Assembly: GCF_036227565.1 (NCBI RefSeq)
Contig: NZ_CP109460.1
Coordinates: 1,984,001-2,048,000 of the forward strand
Direction of reading: 5' to 3'
Length of the DNA stretch: 64,000 nucleotides
Origin: Streptomyces sp. NBC_01454
GTDB lineage: Bacteria; Actinomycetota; Actinomycetes; Streptomycetales; Streptomycetaceae
Under the pieces are notes generated by a model, which was not told where the DNA came from, made no database searches, and saw only the letters and a program-made list of their open reading frames with translations. Position numbers and translations under genes: made by a program. Shown here in pieces: positions 17,671-26,609 of the stretch. Numbering within the stretch: position 1 is the stretch's first letter; each line of letters starts with the position of its first letter.

Positions 17671-18126
17671 TCAGGCAGGGTTCCGGTCGCGCACCTCCAG
17701 CCTCTCCAGTATTCCGGCGACGCGGTCTCTTGATTCGTCGACGGTGTCCATCGCCTCGACGCAGGTCCAGTACATTCCGTCCTCGTCCGCCAGCAGCACC
17801 ACGGCCACCAGCGCTTCGCACACCTCCCGCAGCAATCGGCACAGGCCGGTTAATGCCTCCTTGACGTCGCGCACTTCGGACAGCTGACCCGCCCGCAGCC
17901 CACCGGTGGCCGATACCGGGCACAGCAGTCCCCCGCTGAACCGCCCGCCCGCATCGCCCAGTCCCCGGGCCCTGGACCGCACTTCGTACGGCCCGAATAT
18001 CGCGAGGTGGCTGCCTATCGCCTCCGCCAGGGCTTGCGCCTGCCAGGCCTCGACGATCACTCCCTGAACCGTGTTCGCCTCCACCACACCGCGCCGGCTC
18101 GTCTCGATGATCCGTACCGCGTCCAT
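17671..18126 (-). CDS. conserved actinobacterial protein of unknown function (DUF6099-like)
   Basis: 151 residues from the ATG at 18126, chosen because GGAGGGA lies 8 bases upstream; a longer frame from 18159 exists. The protein begins [20 protein letters not shown], has a helical pattern with [20 protein letters not shown], and a hydrophobic [11 protein letters not shown] segment too short for a clear membrane span. I associate it with a Streptomyces-restricted family (DUF6099) but cannot give a function. It is not obviously in an operon; the spacer to arcA is long. Confidence 0.65.
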   Translation of the reverse strand: MDAVRIIETSRRGVVEANTVQGVIVEAWQAQALAEAIGSHLAIFGPYEVRSRARGLGDAGGRFSGGLLCPVSATGGLRAGQLSEVRDVKEALTGLCRLLREVCEALVAVVLLADEDGMYWTCVEAMDTVDESRDRVAGILERLEVRDRNPA

Positions 18127-18363
18127 CCGCTCCCTCCTCTCCTCATCAATCGCATGCACCCTGCACTCTTTTCACTACCCAGAGTGAGGGTCAACACCCA
18201 AAAAAGCTAGGGGAATTCGCAAATCTGTGGACAACCAAGGCGACGTGGAGAGATCCATGACTCCATAGAGTGATGGAGGGTCATTTCCTCCGCGCGTCTT
18301 CCTCTCGCGCCACGGGCTCCCCACCCCTCACATCACCGGCACATGTCACGCAAGACACCCGGA

Positions 18364-18423
18364 GTGAACGGCGAAGTGAACGGCGAAGTGAACTCCCAAG
18401 GGAACGCCGAAGGAAACGCCGAA
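18364..18423 (+). repeat. five degenerate 12-bp repeats in a gene-free spacer
   Basis: Units GTGAACGGCGAA (twice), GTGAACTCCCAA, GGGAACGCCGAA and GGAAACGCCGAA lie head to tail. The spacer 18127-18604 (478 bp) has no convincing gene; a plus-strand frame at 18343-18573 covers the repeats but is low-complexity and lacks a good start site. Confidence 0.8.
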
Positions 18424-18604
18424 AGAGCGCCGAGAAGCGCGCTGAAGGAGCACCGCAGGCAGCGCCGAGGGTCGGCCAGAAGCCTCCAGGGCCGCCGCAG
18501 AGAAGGGCGGTACGCACCCGCGAGGGGCTCACCGCACGCCGCGGGGCGGGGACCGACGCCCCCGCCCCGCTGACCCGGCCCCCGCCCCGTCACTGCCCGT
18601 CCCT

Positions 18605-18967
18605 CTACTCCTCCTCGCCCTCCCGCGCCCGGTCCGGGCGCGCCGAGCGGACCGCCGGGAAGCGCGACTCATTGCGCTCGATCTTCGCCGCGAGCGCCGT
18701 CAGGGCGTCGATCCCCAGCGCCTCACAGAACTGCAGCAGATAGGCCAGGACGTCCGCGACCTCGTCCTCGACCCGGCCGGCCCTGCGCGGGTTCGACATC
18801 ACCGCCGCCGACTCCTCCGGCGTCAACCACTGGAAGATCTCGACGAGTTCGGCGGCCTCGACGCTGAGCGCCGCCGCCAGGTTCTTGGGGGTGTGGTACT
18901 GCTGCCAGTCCCGCGCGGCCGCGAACTCGGCCAGCCGGCGCTGCAGCGCATGAAGATCCTCACTCAT
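18605..18967 (-). CDS. MazG-like nucleotide pyrophosphohydrolase
   Basis: 120 residues. It shows the all-alpha NTP pyrophosphatase pattern: HTPKNLAAALSVEAAELVEIFQW with the metal-binding EAAE-x-x-E arrangement, then VEDEVADVLAYLLQFCEALG with the ExxD motif. Such enzymes hydrolyse (d)NTPs to the monophosphate and pyrophosphate and clean nucleotide pools. Its ATG overlaps the TGA of the upstream AAA ATPase gene (ATGA at 18964-18967), so the two are translationally coupled. A short acidic tail rich in Glu and Arg follows the catalytic core. Confidence 0.9.
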   Translation of the reverse strand: MSEDLHALQRRLAEFAAARDWQQYHTPKNLAAALSVEAAELVEIFQWLTPEESAAVMSNPRRAGRVEDEVADVLAYLLQFCEALGIDALTALAAKIERNESRFPAVRSARPDRAREGEEE

Positions 18968-20424
18968 ACCCCCAGGTGTAGCACCTGTACGCCGGGCAGT
19001 CCGTCGGCGACCGAGGGATCGCGCACCGTCCCCAGCAGCCGCACATGCCCGCGCTCGGTCATCCGCACGGCCAGCGACACCAGCTCACGGGCCTGCCGGG
19101 GGTCCATGCAGCGGTCCATCCCGTCCGCCAGCACCGTCATCTGCTGATGGGCCGACGGAACTTCCCCGACCGGGTCCATGGCCAGCACGCCCGGCCCGGT
19201 GAGCAGCACCAGGGCCAGCGCGAGAAACCGCAGCTCACCGTCGCCGAGCTGCTCGACCGGCAGCTCCCCCAGCTCGCCCCTGTCGAGGACGGCCCGCACC
19301 CGCTCCGCGCCCGGCACGGCCTGCGCACCCGAGCCGGCACCGCCTCCCGCCACCGCACCGGCAACGGACGCCCCCGCCCCGCCCGACGGGTGCGGCACGG
19401 TACGCAGCCCTTCCACGGGGCCGACACAGGCCTCCCGTACCGCCGACACCAGCACGGCATGGCGCCGCGCGCACTCCTGACCGGTACGCGCCAGCACCGT
19501 GGGCAGGTTGTCGCAGGCGGACCGCAGCCGCCCCTCGTCGTGCTGCTCCGGTGCGCCCTCACCCCAGCCGCCCGCCGCACCGCTTCCCGCGCTCCCCTTG
19601 CGCCCCCGGACCCCCCAGGCACCGGCGGCCCCTGCCCCACCGGGCCCTCCCGACTTGCCTGCGGCCTTGCCCGCAGCGCCCCCCGAGGCACCGCTCCGCG
19701 CACTCCGCCCGCTCCGCCGTGCCTCGGCACCGGCCCCGCGTCCCGCGGCACCACCGCCGTCCCCACCAAGCCCTTCCCCCGCACCGCCCGCCCCCACGGA
19801 GCGCATGACCTCCGGCCGCGGGTCGCACACGAACGCCGACCGCAACGCGACCACCACCTGTTCCGCGGCGGCGAGGACCAGTCGCTGGCCCGCCGTCTTA
19901 CCCGCGACGCGCAGCGGCAGCAGGGAGGTGCCGAGCCGGTCGTCGGGAAGCGGTGCACGGGTCACCGGGGTCGCCCCCGCGGTGTGCCAGGCCGCCTGGA
20001 CCGCGGGGCGGGTGGGGTCGGTGAGAGCCGTGGTCAGCAAGGTCTCGCCGGCACCGGTCAACCGCTCACCGACGATGCGCAGTTCGGGCTCGGCCTGTAC
20101 GGCGAGATCGAGGCAGACGGGGCCGGCCGGGCCGTCGACCGTGCATCCGATACGGAAGCCGCGCCGCCCCTGCCCGTCGGGACGCGCCCCCGCCGGCACA
20201 CACGCCGACGGACCGCCGGCCACCTCCCCCAGGGCCCGTGCGAGCGACTCCCCGCTGCCGAGCCGGGCGAGAATCGCATACGCCTGCAGCGCACTGGTCT
20301 TGCCGCTGCCGCTCCCGCCGCTCAGCAGCGTGAGCGGGCCGAGCGGCAGGGTGACGCCGCGATGGGTCTTGAACGCGGACAGCCGTAACTCGGTGACCGC
20401 CGGCCGCACACTGTCGGTATTCAT
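18964..20424 (-). CDS. AAA/ABC-type P-loop ATPase with a Gly/Ala-rich insertion
   Basis: 486 residues. The N-terminus has LRLSAFKTHRGVTLPLGPLTLLSGGSGSGKTS, a Walker A motif (36-43) of the SMC/RecF-like type that follows a beta strand. A C-terminal signature-like LGDGELRFLALALVLL precedes the Walker B region VLAMDPVGEVPSAHQQM, where the usual Asp-Glu-Pro is altered to Asp-Pro. Residues about 210-292 are almost entirely Gly, Ala, Ser and Arg and look disordered. The gene overlaps the start of the pyrophosphohydrolase gene by four bases. Role unknown; DNA or nucleotide surveillance is a guess. The altered Walker B raises doubt about hydrolysis. Confidence 0.75.
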   Translation of the reverse strand: MNTDSVRPAVTELRLSAFKTHRGVTLPLGPLTLLSGGSGSGKTSALQAYAILARLGSGESLARALGEVAGGPSACVPAGARPDGQGRRGFRIGCTVDGPAGPVCLDLAVQAEPELRIVGERLTGAGETLLTTALTDPTRPAVQAAWHTAGATPVTRAPLPDDRLGTSLLPLRVAGKTAGQRLVLAAAEQVVVALRSAFVCDPRPEVMRSVGAGGAGEGLGGDGGGAAGRGAGAEARRSGRSARSGASGGAAGKAAGKSGGPGGAGAAGAWGVRGRKGSAGSGAAGGWGEGAPEQHDEGRLRSACDNLPTVLARTGQECARRHAVLVSAVREACVGPVEGLRTVPHPSGGAGASVAGAVAGGGAGSGAQAVPGAERVRAVLDRGELGELPVEQLGDGELRFLALALVLLTGPGVLAMDPVGEVPSAHQQMTVLADGMDRCMDPRQARELVSLAVRMTERGHVRLLGTVRDPSVADGLPGVQVLHLGV

Positions 20425-20479
20425 ATACGGACGCTACGCAGTACCCCGAGCGGAGAACCGTTACGCCCAACAGCTCTTC

Positions 20480-20869
20480 CTACGAACGGGGGATGGCGCC
20501 CGCCGCCTCTTCCTCAACCTCGGTGCCGACGGGGGCCAGCAGGAAGACATTGGTGTCGACGCGGTGCATCCCGCTGCCCAGCCCGAAGACCACGCCACTG
20601 GAGAAGTCCAGGATGCGCTTGGCGACATCGGTATCGGCACTGCTGAGGTCCAGCAGGACGGGGATCTGCGCCATCAGATACTCGGCGACCTCGCGGGCGT
20701 CGGCGAAGGTCTGGACGCGGATGACGATGAAGCGCCGCAGCTGCTCCGCCGGTTCGTCCTCGGGGAGAGCCCGGTGGTCGGGCCAGGAAGGCCATTCATG
20801 GCTGCTGCGGAGCGGGACGACCTCGGCGAGCCCTTCCCACTGCTCGTCGGTGGCATCGGGGCCGTTCAC
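20480..20869 (-). CDS. SepF-like cell-division protein paralogue
   Basis: 129 residues from GTG 20869 with GAGGTGA upstream. The SepF core is present: FIVIRVQTFADAREVAEYLMAQIPVLLDLS, then KRILDFSSGVVFGLGSGMHR and the closing strand TNVFLLAP. Unlike the main SepF it lacks the long N-terminal linker and the membrane-anchoring amphipathic helix, a feature of the shorter paralogues of Streptomyces (SflA/SflB type), which modulate SepF/FtsZ assembly. It is divergent from corA with 220 bp between them. Exact paralogue identity is uncertain. Confidence 0.82.
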   Translation of the reverse strand: MNGPDATDEQWEGLAEVVPLRSSHEWPSWPDHRALPEDEPAEQLRRFIVIRVQTFADAREVAEYLMAQIPVLLDLSSADTDVAKRILDFSSGVVFGLGSGMHRVDTNVFLLAPVGTEVEEEAAGAIPRS

Positions 20870-21089
20870 CGAATCACCTCACCCAGGGGAGCGCTGGCTG
20901 TCTGCGGTATCTGCATCGCACAATTCTAGAGATAAACATACAAAGCTCGGCGGACGCGACACACGCCGCGTCACCGCTTCTTCCATCCTGCACCATGGCC
21001 CCTGACCTGTGCTGACATCCGCGACAGATATCCTGCGTCGAGATTCTGTGTGCCTGTTCATCCCCATTGTGACGGAGGTCGGTTCTGCC

Positions 21090-22247
21090 GTGAGCTCTGA
21101 GCCTCCCGGCCGTCGGCTGCGCGGCCTGCGCAGCCTGCGCAAACCCGCGAAGAAGCGGCCCGCCGGTCCCCCGCCCGCCACCACCCCGGTCGACTCCGGC
21201 ACCCCCGCACCGCCGGCCGAAGCCGGCGACAGCATCATCCACGCCGCCCTCTACCGCGACGGACGGCGCGTCAGCACCCACGACACGCTCGCCGACACCT
21301 TCCAGCAGCAGCGCGCCGCCGCCGGCACCCTCGCCTGGATCGGCCTGCACCGCCCCACCCCGGCCGAACTGGTCACCCTGGCCTCGGAGTTCGACCTCCA
21401 CCCCCTCGCCCTCGAGGACGCCCTCGAGGCCCATCAGCGGCCCAAGCTGGAACGCTACGGCGGCACCTTGTTCGTCGTCCTGCGTGCCGCGCGCTACCTC
21501 GACGATGCCGAGGAGGTCGACTTCGGTGAGCTGCACGTCTTCGTCGGCCGCGATTTCGTGATCACCGTGCGGCACGGCGGCGCCCCCGACCTCTCGGCCG
21601 TACGCCACCGCATGGAGGACACCCCCGAACTCCTCAAGCGCGGCCCCGAAGCGGTCCTCTACGCGATCCTCGATGCCGTCGTCGACGGCTATGCGCCGGT
21701 CGTCGACGGGGTCCAGAACGACATCGACGAGATCGAGACCGAGGTCTTCCGCGGCGACCCCGGCGTCTCCCGCCGGATCTATGAACTCTCCCGCGAGGTG
21801 GTCGAATTCCAGCGCGCCACCCGCCCGCTCAACGGCATGCTGGAGAACCTGACCGCGGGCTTCGAGAAGTACGCCATCGACGAGGAGCTGCGCCGCTATC
21901 TGCGCGACGTGGCCGACCACGCGCTGCACACCACCGAGCGCGTGGACGGCTTCCGGCAGGCGCTGCAGGACATCCTCACCGTCAACGCGACCCTGGTGAA
22001 CCAGCAGCAGAACGCGGAGATGCGGGCGCTGGCCGAGGCCGGCTTCGAGCAGAACGAGGAAATCAAGAAGATCTCGGCCTGGGCCGCCATCCTCTTCGCA
22101 CCGACACTCGTCGGCACGATCTACGGCATGAACTTCCGCAGCATGCCGGAGCTGCACTGGGCGCTCGGCTACCCGTTCGCGGTGGTCCTCATGGCGATGG
22201 TCTGTACGGGCCTGTACGTCGTCTTCAAACGCCGGGGCTGGCTCTGA
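21090..22247 (+). CDS. corA: CorA-family magnesium/cobalt transporter
   Basis: 385 residues from GTG 21090 with GGAG about 12 bases upstream; longer in-frame starts at 21009-21068 are possible. After a basic, Pro-rich N-terminal tail (about 60 residues) comes the cytoplasmic alpha/beta domain (LAWIGLHRPTPAELVTLASEF, ALEDALEAHQRPKLERYGG), the long helix, and two C-terminal membrane helices. The pore signature is IYGMNF (GMN motif) at the end of the first helix, and the C-terminus is KRRGWL. Such proteins form pentameric channels for Mg2+ uptake. It stands alone. Confidence 0.93.
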   Translation: MSSEPPGRRLRGLRSLRKPAKKRPAGPPPATTPVDSGTPAPPAEAGDSIIHAALYRDGRRVSTHDTLADTFQQQRAAAGTLAWIGLHRPTPAELVTLASEFDLHPLALEDALEAHQRPKLERYGGTLFVVLRAARYLDDAEEVDFGELHVFVGRDFVITVRHGGAPDLSAVRHRMEDTPELLKRGPEAVLYAILDAVVDGYAPVVDGVQNDIDEIETEVFRGDPGVSRRIYELSREVVEFQRATRPLNGMLENLTAGFEKYAIDEELRRYLRDVADHALHTTERVDGFRQALQDILTVNATLVNQQQNAEMRALAEAGFEQNEEIKKISAWAAILFAPTLVGTIYGMNFRSMPELHWALGYPFAVVLMAMVCTGLYVVFKRRGWL

Positions 22248-22458
22248 GCAACCGGGGCGGAGACGCCCTGGCCGCGGCGACGGGCGCCAGGAGAGCGGTC
22301 CATCAGCCGCGCCCTGGGGAGAGCTCCGGTGCGGGGACGGTGTTCGGGCTTCACCGCACCGGAGGTCTCCGACAGCCGTGGCCACCACGTGGCCCGGTGC
22401 TCCGAGATGGCCGCCGTGCCGTGCCGTCGGTCAGGGCCGTCCCGGCAGGCGGGCGGTG

Positions 22459-23502
22459 TCAGATCTTACGGCCGCAGATCACCACGGCGTCCGGGCCGAG
22501 CAGCACCCGCTGTGTGGGCTCGAAGCCCGCTTCGGTGAACCACTGTTCGTACTCCTTGGGTGTGTAGACCATGCCCTCGCCGGACGCGATGGTGTGGAAG
22601 TACGCCGAGAGGTAGGCGGAGCGCTCCGGGCCGGTCTCGTCGTCGTTCTGGTAGGGGGTGACCACGAACAGCCCGCCCCCCGCGGGGAGTTGCCGGGACG
22701 CACTGGCCAGCAGGCCGCGGATGCGGTCGGCCGACCAGATTTCGAGGAAGTGGGCGAAGAGCACCGCGTCGGGGCCGGACGGGAACTCGTCGTGAAAGGC
22801 ATCGAGACTGACCGCGTCCACCCGGTCGGCCAGGCCCATGTCCGCGATCTTCTCCTCGGCGAGCGCCGCGATCGAGGGCAGATCGCCGATCGTGATCCGA
22901 AGGTGGGGCCACTTCCTCGCCAGGTTCGCCGCGTTGACGGCCGTGCCGCCGCCGACGTCGAGCAGGTGCCGATGGCCCGAGAGGTCGACCTTTTCCACGA
23001 TCTCTTCGGCGACCAGCTGACTCACCGAGCCCATCATGGTGTGGAAGGCGGATTCCAGCTCCGGGTTTTCGGCGAGTCGTCCGTAGAGGGTCGGTGCGGT
23101 TCCGGGAATTTCCCGTTGCAGGCCGACATTCGAGTCCTCGTCGAGCGCCTCGGCGAACCAGCTGATGGCCCGATAGATCCCCTGGCTCTCCCACGGAATA
23201 TACGCCGCGGGCGCCTGGTCGAGGTTTTCCGCGAGAGGACGGGTGAGCGCGGTGTTGTGATAGCCGTCACCGTCCTTGTGCAGAAGCCCGGTCGCGGTAC
23301 AGCCGAGCAGCAGGATACGGGTGGGCTGCTCGTTCAAATCCAGCCGCAGGGCTATGTCCTTGACCGTCAGCCCCGGATCCTTTTCGAGAATCCCGAAGAG
23401 GCCGAAGCGAAACGCGGCACTCAAGAACTGGAAGTGATAGTGGGCCTTGATATAGGGCCGGAGGGCCACCGTGACGGATTCGTCGGCTCGTTGCATGGTC
23501 AA
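22459..23502 (-). CDS. SAM-dependent O-methyltransferase (Methyltransf_2 type)
   Basis: 347 residues. The N-terminal winged-helix dimerisation domain (AAFRFGLFGILEKDPGLTVKDIALRLDLNEQPTRILLLGCTATGLL) is followed by a Rossmann methyltransferase domain with motif I HLLDVGGGTAVNAANLARKW, an acidic GDLPS and FAHFLEIWSADRIRGLL. In plant-type O-methyltransferases a catalytic His sits in this last motif; here FAHFLEIW has a His one position earlier, so chemistry may differ. Enzymes of this type decorate secondary metabolites. No biosynthetic genes adjoin it, so it is an orphan; a 977-bp gene-free stretch lies upstream. The codon at 23496 is an alternative start. Confidence 0.87.
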   Translation of the reverse strand: MTMQRADESVTVALRPYIKAHYHFQFLSAAFRFGLFGILEKDPGLTVKDIALRLDLNEQPTRILLLGCTATGLLHKDGDGYHNTALTRPLAENLDQAPAAYIPWESQGIYRAISWFAEALDEDSNVGLQREIPGTAPTLYGRLAENPELESAFHTMMGSVSQLVAEEIVEKVDLSGHRHLLDVGGGTAVNAANLARKWPHLRITIGDLPSIAALAEEKIADMGLADRVDAVSLDAFHDEFPSGPDAVLFAHFLEIWSADRIRGLLASASRQLPAGGGLFVVTPYQNDDETGPERSAYLSAYFHTIASGEGMVYTPKEYEQWFTEAGFEPTQRVLLGPDAVVICGRKI

Positions 23503-24479
23503 ACTCCTGGAACACCGGCGGAAGTCGTGCCTCGGTCACACGACATGAGCAGAAGGGGTGCGCACCCGGCAGGCATCGCGCCGGGCGACGGCGGTTCCGG
23601 TGGAGCTCTTGAGCAGGCGCGGGGCGGGCGGCCGCGTGCGCATGTGAGGACACAGCGTCCCACGCGCACAGACGGCGCTAAATGCCGGGAGGATAGGCCA
23701 CTCAGGGTGCCACAGGGCCGTACATTGCTGCCGTGACGGCCTGGCTGAACCGCGAACTGCGGCCCCGTCGACCTCACTTATCCCTCCGGTGGCAGAGCGC
23801 AGGTGGGCGCATACTTCCCGCCTCCGAGGATTCCGGCACCGGTTGACCGGCGGCCGCACCCGAAGACAAGGGCGGACGGACGCACGACGGCACCCCTGTT
23901 TTCCGGGAAGACCGCGAAAGCCCGCTGAGTGACACCGGCACACTTCTGGTTCGCCGATGCCCCCCTTCACCATGTCAGAGAACTGGCTAGGTGATTCCCC
24001 ATATGCATTGCGCCGTACGGCACTTGCAGAAACAGATGTTGCTCTTATTCGCTATTTACCCGCCGCCCGACGATGCCGCTGCGCAACAGATCCGTGAACG
24101 GCTCCCGTGGCGAACCTTTCTCAAGAACCCCGCGCCCCGACCTTGCCGCACACACCGACTCCGGAAGCCGAAGCCGGGAGGCGTTCAGGCGACCCAGGGC
24201 CCCATCCTCAGCCCATCGGCTGCCGCTCGCGCTGAGGATTGTCCGTTGAAGTGGCAAGGGAGGCGAAGGCCGTGGGCTTGCTGTGACCCTGATCCAGTGG
24301 CAGGGCCGGCGGGACCGCGGGCTCGGCTGGATATCGGCGAAGCCGGCGGCGAAGGCCGGCCGTCGTGCTGCTCGTATGGCCTCATGGCGCTGCTCGACTG
24401 GCTCAGAAGGCGGCGCGAGTGACGGGGCTTCGGCCGTACCGACGGGGCACGGGGATGCTGTCCGAGGAACGCAGGTACG
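23503..24479. other. 977-bp region without a recognisable gene
   Basis: Open frames here give atypical, Cys/Arg/Pro-rich translations on both strands with poor codon bias. The part around 23995-24060 is noticeably more AT-rich than its surroundings and may hold promoter elements. No tRNA, hairpin or repeat stands out. Confidence 0.5.
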
Positions 24480-25526
24480 TCAGATGCGCAGGCTCTCCAC
24501 GACGTACGTCATGTGCTGAACGTTGCCGACACGGTTCCAGACGGTGTGGTTGCCGGTACCCACAGGTCCCGCACCCTGGGCGCAACTCCGCAGCCAGCCT
24601 TCCCCGGCACTGGCGCCCGCCCCTCTGAAGTCGTCCAGGCCGAGGAGCCGCCCGGCGGCCGCGCGAGTGACCGCCGCACGGTCCTCGCCCCGGGTAAGGA
24701 CCTTGCACAGGAGGAAGGAGCGCTGTGTCGTGTAGCGCAGCACACCCCACGAGGGGCCCCCTCTACCCTCCGAGGGGGTCCGTTCGAGGGCGCGTGGGGC
24801 CAGGATGCCGTAATCGCCGTAACGGAGCAGGGGAAGATAGGCGCGGCCGCTGGCGCCTATCTCGTGCCACAGGCCCCAGTCCGTTCGAGGCTCCTCCGCC
24901 AGGTCCTGTTCCACCAGCGCGGCCGTGAGCTCCGGGAAGCCACCCGCCATCACGGCAACGCTGCGCCAGGGAGCCAGCGGGATCAGCGCATCGAGTGCCC
25001 GCAGCGTCTCCTTTCCCGCATCCGGCCGGTCGGCACGGACGGCGGCGAGGTCCAGGAGCAGGTCCAGGCACACGGCGGGATCCGCACGGTCTCGCAGAGC
25101 GCGCACGTCCTCGACGGCACCGTCGAGCCACTCACCCGTCATCCGGACGCGGATACCAAGACCGCCACCGCATGACGCGGCGCTTGCGAGCGCCGCGGCC
25201 TGCTGGGCCGGTGGCCTGCCGGGGCCCGTGACCGGCCGCAGGGGGGTTAACGACCAGTACTGCGGCAGCACTTCACAAAGCGCCGTGGTTTCGGTCCCGT
25301 CCGCGAACGGTGCATCCAGCCACGCCGGACGGTGCCGTTGGACCCGGCTGACCACCGCGAGATCGCGGCGCAGCGCCGCTGCGAGCACATCCGGCTGCAG
25401 TCCTGGGCGCGGCGGCAGCGTCCAGAGCGGCGCCACCGCCGCCTGGACTGCCGGACGCAGCTCACGGTAGGCATGGGCAGCATGCGGCCGTGTCGCGAGA
25501 ACGGGAACGTACAGGGGTTCGGGCAT
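24480..25526 (-). CDS. Beta-protein-family (sce7725/Beta_protein-like) uncharacterised protein
   Basis: 348 residues from ATG 25526 (MPEPLYVPVLATRPHAAHAYREL); a longer frame upstream is low-quality. The start LYVPVLxxRxxxxxAYxxL and the later GLGIRVRMTGEWLDG and AGGFPELTAALVE segments resemble the Pfam Beta_protein family found in phages and in bacterial genomic islands. The C-terminus contains YGDYGILAPRALERTP and YTTQRSFLLCKVLTRGEDRAAVT. The fold looks like a TIM-barrel-type alpha/beta protein. Function is unknown; the family has been noted near mobile or defence loci, but no partner gene is seen here. It stands alone between spacers of 977 and 219 bp. Confidence 0.65.
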   Translation of the reverse strand: MPEPLYVPVLATRPHAAHAYRELRPAVQAAVAPLWTLPPRPGLQPDVLAAALRRDLAVVSRVQRHRPAWLDAPFADGTETTALCEVLPQYWSLTPLRPVTGPGRPPAQQAAALASAASCGGGLGIRVRMTGEWLDGAVEDVRALRDRADPAVCLDLLLDLAAVRADRPDAGKETLRALDALIPLAPWRSVAVMAGGFPELTAALVEQDLAEEPRTDWGLWHEIGASGRAYLPLLRYGDYGILAPRALERTPSEGRGGPSWGVLRYTTQRSFLLCKVLTRGEDRAAVTRAAAGRLLGLDDFRGAGASAGEGWLRSCAQGAGPVGTGNHTVWNRVGNVQHMTYVVESLRI

Positions 25527-25745
25527 GGCGGCCCCCCTCGACACTGATTGCCCGCGCCTACATGCTTCCCAGCACCAGGGTCGTCCCCGGCGAAGCGTCA
25601 TGAAAAGAGCGCCCTTTCGGCCACGGCAGCCGGCTGCGCGGCAACTGGGACCGCGCCCGCGGGGCCTTGACGTACGCGCGCCGCAATCCGCAACAGCCGG
25701 CGGCGCGTCGGCGTGCACAGCCGGCCTCCGGCCGCGCCCTGCCAC

Positions 25746-26609
25746 TCAGCGCGCCAGGCGTCCCAGGAGGGACGCGGCCGCGGCGATGCCCACAGCGGCG
25801 GCCAGGGTCAGGACGGTGAAGTCCAGGGCCAGATGGGCGTGGGTGCCCAGGAGTAGGCCGCGCAGGGCATCGACCTGGTAGCTCAGGGGGTTGACCTTGC
25901 TGACCGCCTGGAGCCAGCCGGGCATGACCGCCACCGGGTAGAGGGCGTTGGAGGCGAAGAAGAGCGGCATGGTGATGGCCTGGCCGATGCCCATCAGCCG
26001 GTCGCGGGTGAGCACGATCCCGGCGATCGTCATGGACAGGCAGGAGAAGAACGCCGAGCCGAGCACCACCGCGACGGCGACGGCGAGCAGCCGCAGCGGG
26101 TTCCAGGTCATCGCCACGCCGAGCAGCGCGGCGATCACGATCACCACGACGGCCTGGATCAGCGCCTTGACTCCGGCGGCGAAGGACTTCCCGGCGATCA
26201 GAGCGGACCGTGGGGTCGGGGTGACCAGCAGCTTGGTGAGGATGCCGGCATCCCGCTCCCAGATGATCATGATGCCGTAGAAGATCGCGATGAACATGGC
26301 CGACTGGGCGATGATGCCGGGCGCCAGGAAGTCGATGTACGGGATGCCGCCGGTCGGGATGGCCTTGATGTGGGTGAAGGTCTCACCGAAGATCAGGAGC
26401 CACAGGGCGGGCTGGACCGCGCGGGTGTACAGCTCGGTCCGGTCGTGACGCAGCTTTTGCAGCTCGACCACGCACATCGCGACGACCCTGGCGGGCAGCA
26501 CCTGCCAGCCGGTGCGGGCGCGCGGCGGGACCAGCAGCAGGTCCAGCCGGCCGGGGACGGTGGCCGGCTCAGCCGACTCGGTTTGCGGTGCGGCGGGTGC
26601 TTCGGACAT
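25746..26609 (-). CDS. ABC-2 type transporter permease (DrrB-like)
   Basis: 287 residues with six hydrophobic segments and the ABC-2 pattern: VELQKLRHDRTELYTRAVQPALWLLIFGETF at the N-terminal side, MIIWERDAGILTKLLVTPTPRSALIAGKSFAAGVKALIQ, and a C-terminal PGWLQAVSKVNPLSYQVDALRGLLLG motif. It pairs with the ATPase encoded upstream, whose 3' end overlaps this gene by 41 bp. Members of this group export antibiotics or lipids. The cluster order MarR, ATPase, permease indicates a drug-responsive exporter; the substrate is unknown. Confidence 0.9.
   Translation of the reverse strand: MSEAPAAPQTESAEPATVPGRLDLLLVPPRARTGWQVLPARVVAMCVVELQKLRHDRTELYTRAVQPALWLLIFGETFTHIKAIPTGGIPYIDFLAPGIIAQSAMFIAIFYGIMIIWERDAGILTKLLVTPTPRSALIAGKSFAAGVKALIQAVVVIVIAALLGVAMTWNPLRLLAVAVAVVLGSAFFSCLSMTIAGIVLTRDRLMGIGQAITMPLFFASNALYPVAVMPGWLQAVSKVNPLSYQVDALRGLLLGTHAHLALDFTVLTLAAAVGIAAAASLLGRLAR

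Noticed and set aside
18343..18573. Small repeat-containing gene in the spacer 18127-18604
   Set aside because: Low-complexity translation, overlapping frames on the other strand and no plausible start signal.
23991..24422. Possible 143-residue gene in the 977-bp spacer
   Set aside because: Atypical composition, no ribosome-binding site and no recognisable motif; a frame of this length is expected by chance in GC-rich DNA.
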